Below are positions 58,211 to 64,000 of a stretch of 64,000 nt of DNA, piece after piece. This DNA comes from Ahaetulla prasina (Eukaryota; Chordata; Lepidosauria; Squamata; Colubridae): contig NC_080546.1 of assembly GCF_028640845.1 (NCBI RefSeq), positions 19,871,020-19,935,019 of the forward strand. The letters run 5' to 3'. The position numbers and the translations under genes were made by a program. The first letter of the stretch is position 1; each line of letters starts with the position of its first letter. Below the pieces are notes generated by a model. That model worked only from the letters and a program-made list of their open reading frames with translations, searched no databases and had not been told where the DNA came from.

Positions 58211-58975
58211 CTAAATGCCCTTCTTACCGCACCGCCTGCAATCAACATTTTTAAACGGCAGGCAGAGCGGTTGTGGTTTCCTCCACACCCCCACACGGAC
58301 CCTGAGTCTTCTTTCCCTCAGGTTCCCTATTATTTTGGTCTGGGAGGCTTTAAGGCGGCTGATCTCCCATTCCCCTTCACTTGCTTGGTCCAATTCTACT
58401 TCCTCCTGGTGAACAGCGGATGGTTTATCCGTTGTTGCTGAATTAAAAGGCTTCCTAATTTCTGTAGCTGACTGATTAGATAATTCAGAGGCTCTAGCCT
58501 CATCTATGGCCGTTTGCAATGTTATATCAGTTCTAGCGAGCAGACGGCGTTGAAGTCGAATGTCCCTGACTCCACAAATCAACTGATCCAGCAATATCTC
58601 CTCCAGCTCCTTAAACTCACAATACAGGGCGGCTTGTCTTAGAGCAGCTGTGTATTGTGCAATGGTCTCCTCCTTCTGATATCTAAATCTAAATGCATGG
58701 CGTCTAGCAACTCTAGATGGCAGTGGGGCATAGTGACCCTTCAAAACAGCTAACAGGGTCTCCCAAGCCACATCCTGGACTGATTGAGGTGCCAAAAGAG
58801 CTCGTGCATTCTCAAACATATCATGTCCACAGACACTCAGGAATACAGCTAACTTCCTGTCCCCGGGTAGCCCCTTATAATCATTAGCAGATAGGAAACA
58901 AGCAAAACGGTCTAAGAAGGAATCCCAGGTTTCCTTTGTCTGATCAAAGGGTGTGAAGGTTGATAACGTTGCCAT
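58211..58975 (-). CDS. Gypsy 2 gag (end lost to a frameshift)
   Basis: A 254-codon frame starting with ATG about 140 bases after the 5' LTR. Residues 1-40 begin MATLSTFTPFDQTKETWDSF; a capsid-like helical stretch (about 60-170) has LLAVLKGHYAPLPSRVARRH and EETIAQYTAALRQAALYCEF. An acidic/Lys-rich region comes before a CRRCGKKG zinc-knuckle start. The knuckle is then cut by a frame break (58213, one base missing in a GGC run), so its remaining His and Cys are in another frame. Role: packaging of the element RNA into particles. The upstream ATG is the natural start. Confidence 0.8.
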   Translation of the reverse strand: MATLSTFTPFDQTKETWDSFLDRFACFLSANDYKGLPGDRKLAVFLSVCGHDMFENARALLAPQSVQDVAWETLLAVLKGHYAPLPSRVARRHAFRFRYQKEETIAQYTAALRQAALYCEFKELEEILLDQLICGVRDIRLQRRLLARTDITLQTAIDEARASELSNQSATEIRKPFNSATTDKPSAVHQEEVELDQASEGEWEISRLKASQTKIIGNLRERRLRVRVGVWRKPQPLCLPFKNVDCRRCGKKGI

Positions 58976-59096
58976 GCTTGGTTAGGCACTGTTCTGCAGC
59001 TTTAACTGACCCGTCTTTGTCTTCGCTGTGGATCTGCTCAGCTGATAGTTCTTAACGACTCTGTAAATGACTCTGTTAGCCCTGCCGCCTCAGGCA

Positions 59097-59116
59097 AATC
59101 CCATCCTCCGTCGCCA
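59097..59116 (-). other. Gypsy 2 primer-binding site, tRNA-Ser(GCT)-like
   Basis: On the minus strand TGGCGACGGAGGATGGGA begins one base after the LTR. It is close to the complement of the 3' end of vertebrate tRNA-Ser(GCT), as I recall it, with one extra G. tRNA-Ser priming is expected for Mag-type elements. Confidence 0.65.
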
Positions 59117-59117
59117 G

Positions 59118-59388
59118 TGTTGTATTCTCAGAACAACAATGAGGAGGCGATGCAGGGTAACAATTAACAACCATTTATTAACTGACAGAAACCTTCAACC
59201 GTGACTCGCTTCCGATACTTGGATAACGAGTTAACAAGCAACAACAACAGCGCTGACAGCTCTTTTATATAGGAGCTGTCAGCGTCTCAGCCAATCAGCG
59301 TGCTACTGTGTCCCGCCAGTTTGCTGCCTTGCCGGCAGACCAATCAGCTGTGCGCCCCATATCGCATGGCTGCCGGCTGTCCATAGCA
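59118..59388 (-). repeat. Gypsy 2 5' LTR
   Basis: Identical to the 3' LTR. TATATAAAAG on the minus strand at about 59264-59273. Confidence 0.95.
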
Positions 59389-59905
59389 GACAGTAAGACA
59401 GGAATGGTAGGCATGCTGGTGCGCTTATGCATGCCCCCTTTATGGACCTCTTAGGAATGGTGTGAGGTCCACAATTTGAAAATGAAGCTGTGAGGGTTTG
59501 AGGCTGTAACAACGGAGTCGGGTAGAACATTCCAGGCCTTGACCACTTTGTTGCTGAAGTCGTACTTTCTGCAATCGAGTCTGAAGCGGTTTACCATGAG
59601 TTTGCATCGATTGTTTGCCCGTGTATTATTGTGGTTAAAGCTGAAGAAGTTGTTGACAGGCAAGATGTTGCAGTGGACAGTTTTGTATACTATGTTTAGA
59701 TCGGACCGATCCAGATTCTCCAAGCCCAAAATTTCAAGCCTGGTGGCATAAGGGATTCTATTATGAGTAGAGGAGTGGAGGAGACTCTTCTCATGAAATA
59801 CCTCTGCACCCGCTCAGTCGTGTTATTGTCTGATATACAGTGTGGGTTCCAGTCGGACGAGCTGTATTCAAGAATTGGTCTGGCAACCATTATACATTGT
59901 TTGCT

Positions 59906-60985
59906 TGATTATATGTGTGCATTAGTTTTGTGTTGCACCTATGTATGTTTTTGTTTCTAGGTGTAATGAGAAACAAAGGGAGGGAGGCATAATAGGCTTC
60001 AATCTGGGTCATGTGATAGGATGGAGGGGAACTTGGAAGGAAATAGAAATATTCCGATATTCCAAGCAACTGCACAAAGGTCTCTACCACAGGGATGTAT
60101 TATTCATTTGTTACATTTTTCTCTGCAGCTCCCAGTTGAATCTGGCTGGTTTTTCAACCTGACCCTTTGCCAGTTTCCCCTGTTGTCCCAATGTAACTAA
60201 CACCTGATGTGTTGTGTTTTCAAACAGTGATCAGAATGCTGACGGACAGAGTTCCAAGCTATTTGCATGATTTCTTTACCACTTCTGTCAGCTTAGAAAA
60301 AGAAATAAACATGCATAATTTAACTTTATAAAATATTAAAGCAGGGGTTAATTGCTTTTTATCTACCAGAGTGCACTTACAATCATTGGCTAGGGGACGT
60401 ATGATCACATCTAGTTTATTTCTGAACAAACCACACCATTAGAACATTGTTTCCTTCCTTCCTCTATGAGAAAAAAACAAGAATTTTCAGTTTGTAAAAC
60501 TGTAAATTAAGTGGGTAATGTCCTTGCAGGTTCAGTACCTTTACATAGCTAAGGACCAGGGAGGGAAGAGATAATTAAAGATCTAAATTTCAGAGCAGGG
60601 AAGAGGTGAAAAGGAAGGTTAGGAGACCGGTTAAGAAACTAGCTTTTTTCCACGCACGTTGGACCTAACCAGAAAAAAGAGTGGGGGGGGGAGATGCTAT
60701 TCTTAGTTCTCCGAATATATAAAGCATTCAAAACCATTGAAGAAAATCTCAGCCCAGTTTGTTTTCCCTCTAATATTTTTAAAAAGAAATTAATGCTGCA
60801 AACAAAAAGGAAGAAGTTTCTTTAATTGATGTAGTTTCATCTAAAGATGGGAATAAACAAGCCAAAAATGTTGACTCAGACAGATTGGTCAGTTTGAAGA
60901 GATGGTAGTTTTGTCCCCACAAAGTTTCTTTTCAACCAGCAGATAACTTTAATTTAATTTTATATCTCTCTGTATCTCTATCTCT
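59906..60985. other. Unassigned sequence
   Basis: About 1.1 kb with no recognised gene or family. Confidence 0.4.
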
Positions 60986-61432
60986 ATATCTGCATTCAGT
61001 TTTGGTCACCACAATGTTAAAAAAGATGTTGAGGTTCTAGAAAGAGTGCAGAGAAGAGCATCAAAGAGGATTTAGGGGACTGGAAGAACGGTTGCAGGAA
61101 ATGGTCTAGTTAAATGAAAAGAAGGACTAGGGGAGAAATAATAGCAGTGTTCCAATTCTCAGGGGCTGCCACAATGAAGAAGGAGTCAAGCTATTTTCCA
61201 AAGCACCTGAAGGTAGAACAAGAAGCAATGGGTGGGAACTAATCAAGGAGAGAAGCAACTTAAAAACTAAGGAGAAATTTCCTGAACAATTAATCAGTGG
61301 AACAACTTGCCTCCAGAAGTTGTGAATGCTCCAACATTGAAAGTTTTTATAGCTTGGATAACCATTTGTCTGAAGTGGTATAGGGTTTCCTGCCTAGAAG
61401 ACCCTCAAGGTTCCTTCCAACTCTGTTATTCT
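60986..61432 (+). mobile_element. CR1 LINE 3' part
   Basis: Forward copy: RT C-terminal pieces ([13 protein letters not shown] near 60995; VPPEVVNAPTLKVF-type near 61310), ending in the 3' hallmark TTCCTTCCAACTCTGTTATTC. Frame breaks throughout. Followed by a TCTA/TCTG microsatellite. Confidence 0.8.
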
Positions 61433-61451
61433 AAATTCTAGATATCTATAT

Positions 61452-61465
61452 CATCTATCTATCTA

Positions 61466-61505
<40 letters not shown>

Positions 61506-61510
61506 TCTGC
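61452..61510. repeat. (TCTA)n/(TCTG)n microsatellite
   Basis: Alternating TCTA and GTCT blocks directly after the CR1 tail. Confidence 0.9.
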
Positions 61511-61568
61511 CTATCTATATGCTATTTAAGAATATAGAGAGAAAGAAGCTAAGAAATAACTTTGTATA

Positions 61569-61956
61569 TAGGTAGTCCTCAACTTATGACTGCAATTGAG
61601 CCAACATTTCTGTTGTTAAGCGAGACAGTTCTTAAGTGAATTTTGCTTCATTTTACAACCTTTCTTGCCATAGTTGTTAGGTGAATCACTGTGACTGTTA
61701 TGTTAGTACGGTTGTTAAGGGAATCTGATTTTCCCATTGACTTCGCAAGTCAGAAAATCGTAAACAGTGATCATGTGACTCGGAAACAGCAACCGTCATG
61801 AATCCGAATCAGTTGCCAAGCATCTGAATTTGATCATGTGACCATGGAGATGCTGCAATGGTTGTAAGTGTGAAAACGGTCATAAGTCACTTTTTTCAGT
61901 GTCATCGTAACTTTGAATGGTCACTAAATGAACTGTTATAAGTGGAGGACTACTTG
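61569..61956. mobile_element. TA-flanked inverted-repeat element
   Basis: TAGGTAGTCCTCAACTTATG at left, ATAAGTGGAGGACTACTTG at right; TA on both sides (61567-61568, 61957-61958). Family of 53695. Confidence 0.85.
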
Positions 61957-62379
61957 TAATACATATGTTGGCATATATGAAATGCTGAAGAGATCTGTAG
62001 TTTAAGATTGGAAAACAGAAGTATAAACTAGGTTTACTTCCCACACAGTTTTTTTTTAAAATGTCTTAGAGACCTTTGTGTTGGCAAAATATTCTCTACA
62101 ACATCTCTGAGTCATTAATGCCACTGGGAATTATTGATCAGTTGTCTGAGGAAGGAAGTAGCATAGGTACTAACATTTAGTTAAATGATTAAATTAGGTC
62201 TCATTAGAGGAGGAACAGAAAGAGCAAAACAAGCAAAACTATCTCTGGTATAGATTTGAAAGATTCAAAGTGGCATAACAGATCTTTCCCCATTTTCATT
62301 TTTTAGAAGACTATGATACAGGGAGACTTGAGAGTTGGCTGACTAGTAACGGAGTAGTAATACTGTGCTTGATCTATTT

Positions 62380-62445
62380 CAGTGTTTCTCAACCTTGGTA
62401 ACTTTAAGATCGGTGGATTTCAACTCCCAGAATTCCCCCAGCCAG
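62380..62445. mobile_element. Half of a palindromic short element
   Basis: CAGTGTTTCTCAACCTTGG, then CTTTAAGATCGGTGG and CAACTCCCAGAATTCCCCC. The mirrored right half is missing. Confidence 0.65.
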
Positions 62446-62834
62446 TTTATTTTATTATGTCTATTCACTGGTAAACTAGTTACAGTATGTGTAATTTCTA
62501 TGTTGGCTTGCAAAATATGTAGGAGAATTCCCTAATACATACTTTTTGTAAGCAACTTTTTCTAACAAGCATAACATTTGACGTTTATTGTTGAGCTGGG
62601 GACTGCTTTGCATTGCAAAATTGGAAGAACAAAGGCAATGGAAAATATGTGTTTCAAGCCCTCAAAATTCTTTTAAAATGCAGCCCAAACAAAACATTTT
62701 GATCAGTTTTAGGGGTTATTTAATTATTTAAATCCATTTACATAATATGTAGAGCCATGTGTCTGTATTCACACAGACAAGCAAATATATAAAAGCAGTC
62801 ATTGTTTCCGATGTTTTCAAAATATGTACAGCCC
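62446..62834. other. Unassigned sequence
   Basis: AT-rich, no recognised feature. Confidence 0.4.
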
Positions 62835-63469
62835 CTTTTAATATTTGGTAATAACTTTATTAGCTTTTTAAACAAACAAATGTTTAATGTAAAGAAAAGA
62901 AGTAAACAAATAAAGAACAAAACCAAAAATGTAGAAAAATAAGAAAGAAAAAAGTAATATAAAGAAATGGCTTTCTATTTTTTTTAACAACAGTTAAAGG
63001 CATAAATTTAAGTACAATTCTTACTCTATGGTTATAACATAATTAATTCATATATATTTTTTCTATATATAACCATATAGTTTCTTCCCCCCCCTCTTTT
63101 GTGCAAAAAGTCCAAAAGTTTCCAAAAGGCAAGTACACTTAATTACTGTCTCTAATTAAGTCTGTCATTTTAGCCACCTCTGCAAACTTTGTCATCATCA
63201 CTGAACACTCTTTCAAATTGGGTAATATCAAATCTTTCCACCATTGTGCACATAAGAATCTTGCTGTAGTTATTATGTATATAAAAAAAAGTTCCATAAG
63301 TTTTTTCCACCAAGTTTTTGTCACTTAGTCCCAAAAGAAACATTTCTGGTTTCAGTTTTATATTAATCTTTAAAATCTTCTGAATTAATGATTTAAAAAA
63401 AAAAAAGTCCAACAAGCATAATAAAAAGTCCCCTCATTCACATTTCCAGCATAATTCAATATATTCCAG
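62835..63469 (-). pseudogene. L1 LINE 3' end (ORF2 C-terminus and UTR)
   Basis: On the minus strand, ILKINIKLKPEMFLLGLSDK (63375-63315), IYIITTARFLCAQWWKDLIL and FAEVAKMTDLIRD (63290-63140) give the L1-type ORF2 C-terminus in two frames. A UTR with an A-rich tail follows to about 62835. Frameshifted and 5' truncated at about 63469. Confidence 0.75.
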
Positions 63470-64000
63470 ACATTCTTCTAACTAAGCTAAACCAGCTACA
63501 GGTACCGGAACAGACTTGTAAGTGGATCACAAGCTTCCTAACAAACAGGAAGCAGCAGGTGAAGCTAAGCAAGATCACATCAAATACCTGTACAATTAGC
63601 ACAGGGCCCCCCCAAGGCTGTGTGCTCTCCCCACTTCTCTTCTCTCTGTATACCAATGACTGCAACTCCAACGATCCATCTGTTAAACTACTGAAGTTCG
63701 CAGATGACACAACAGTGATTGGTCTCATTCGAGACAGTGACAAATCCGCATATAGATGAGAGGTCGAACGACTAGCCTTGTAGTGCAACCAAAACAATCT
63801 GGAACTGAACACTTTCAAAACCATAGAAATGGTGGTAGACTTTAGGAGAAACCCTTCCATACTTCCACCTCTCACAATACTAGACAACACAGTATCAACA
63901 GTAGAAACCTTTAAATTTCTAGGTTGTATCATATCGCAAGATCTAAAATGGACAGCTAACATCAAAAACATCATCAAAAAAGGACAACAAAGAATGTTCT
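63470..64000 (+). pseudogene. L2-type LINE RT fragment, cut by the window edge
   Basis: CKWITSFLTNRKQQVKLSK (63510-63565), PPQGCVLSPLLFSLYTND and KLLKFADDTTVIGLI (catalytic Asp pair, about 63685-63730), then ELNTFKTIEMVVDFRRNPSI and FKFLGCIISQDLKW. One in-frame stop (TGA near 63758). The element continues past position 64000. Its L2 family is related to those at 4607 and 15290. Confidence 0.85.

Larger units (their letters stand above)
54627..59388 (-). mobile_element. Ty3/gypsy retrotransposon gypsy 2, near full length, identical LTRs
   Basis: Flanked by the exact duplication GACAG (54622-54626, 59389-59393). Both LTRs are 271 bp and identical by eye, implying a very recent insertion. Reading on the minus strand: LTR, primer site, gag with a zinc knuckle start, protease, RT, RNase H, integrase, a short tail, a purine-rich tract and LTR. 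It resembles Mag-type gypsy elements by gag and pol, though the clade needs a tree. Single-base frameshifts break gag, pol and integrase. Confidence 0.95.
54531..59905 (-). mobile_element. LINE (CR1/L2 superclade) 3' part, split by gypsy 2
   Basis: The LINE tail lies at 54531-54626 (minus strand: TGTTTGACAAATAATAAAG) and the ORF2 end at 59389-59905 (MVARPILEYSSSDWNPH; CRKYDFSNKVVKAWNVLPDS). The two parts are separated by the whole gypsy element, whose GACAG duplication flanks it. It belongs to the same family as 33730-34142. Confidence 0.85.

Overview
The window is repeat-rich vertebrate DNA. The repeat set points to a squamate reptile, most likely a snake: BovB (RTE) LINE remnants, CR1-type LINEs whose 3' tails run into microsatellites (one a long AATAG array), L2-type and L1 LINEs, Penelope-like elements, tRNA-headed SINEs, short hAT-type elements, and two Ty3/gypsy LTR retrotransposons. 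The species call is inference. I found no convincing host exon, tRNA, rRNA or CRISPR. Every long reading frame I can identify belongs to a transposable element.

Layout. 0-20 kb: AT-rich DNA with BovB 3' fragments (190-1055, 5262-5570), a solo LTR (1274-1803), CR1 and L2 3' ends, and hAT and TA-flanked short elements, several nested. 19.9-20.5 kb: a solo LTR, then a SINE and two long TA arrays around a fold-back Penelope-like fragment. 21,551-27,780: a Ty3/gypsy chromovirus of Tf1/sushi type with 5' LTR, gag with a zinc knuckle, protease, RT/RNase H, an integrase block present twice in tandem, a chromodomain and a 3' LTR. 29.6-35.1 kb: three further solo LTRs, one inside a hAT-type element. 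35-54 kb: CR1, two SINE families, a Penelope GIY-YIG fragment, a BovB endonuclease fragment, many hAT-type elements and another solo LTR (52,134-52,688). 54,627-59,388: a second Ty3/gypsy element on the minus strand with two identical 271-bp LTRs, inserted in an older LINE. 60-64 kb: CR1, a TA-flanked element, an L1 3' end and an L2 fragment cut by the window edge.

How the parts work. Each gypsy element carries the usual retrotransposon set: Gag packages the RNA, protease cuts the polyprotein, RT/RNase H copies it, and integrase inserts it (with a chromodomain in the first). Both carry frameshifts as sequenced. The first shows a self-priming signature: a 12-base site just after the 5' LTR is perfectly complementary to the predicted start of its own transcript. 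The second has a primer site resembling tRNA-Ser(GCT). The short elements carry no enzymes and would need proteins made elsewhere.

The most interesting signal is a reading frame inside the LTRs. It starts at the second base of the LTR in six different LTR types here. It carries an acidic Ser/Asp/Glu cluster near its start in most of them, and an Arg-rich tail that I followed in that frame in the gypsy 1 type, in the solo LTR at 19.9 kb and, with breaks, in others. In the full chromovirus the chromodomain frame, as sequenced, runs into it. Many single-base losses in G/C runs suggest that part of the apparent decay is consensus error.
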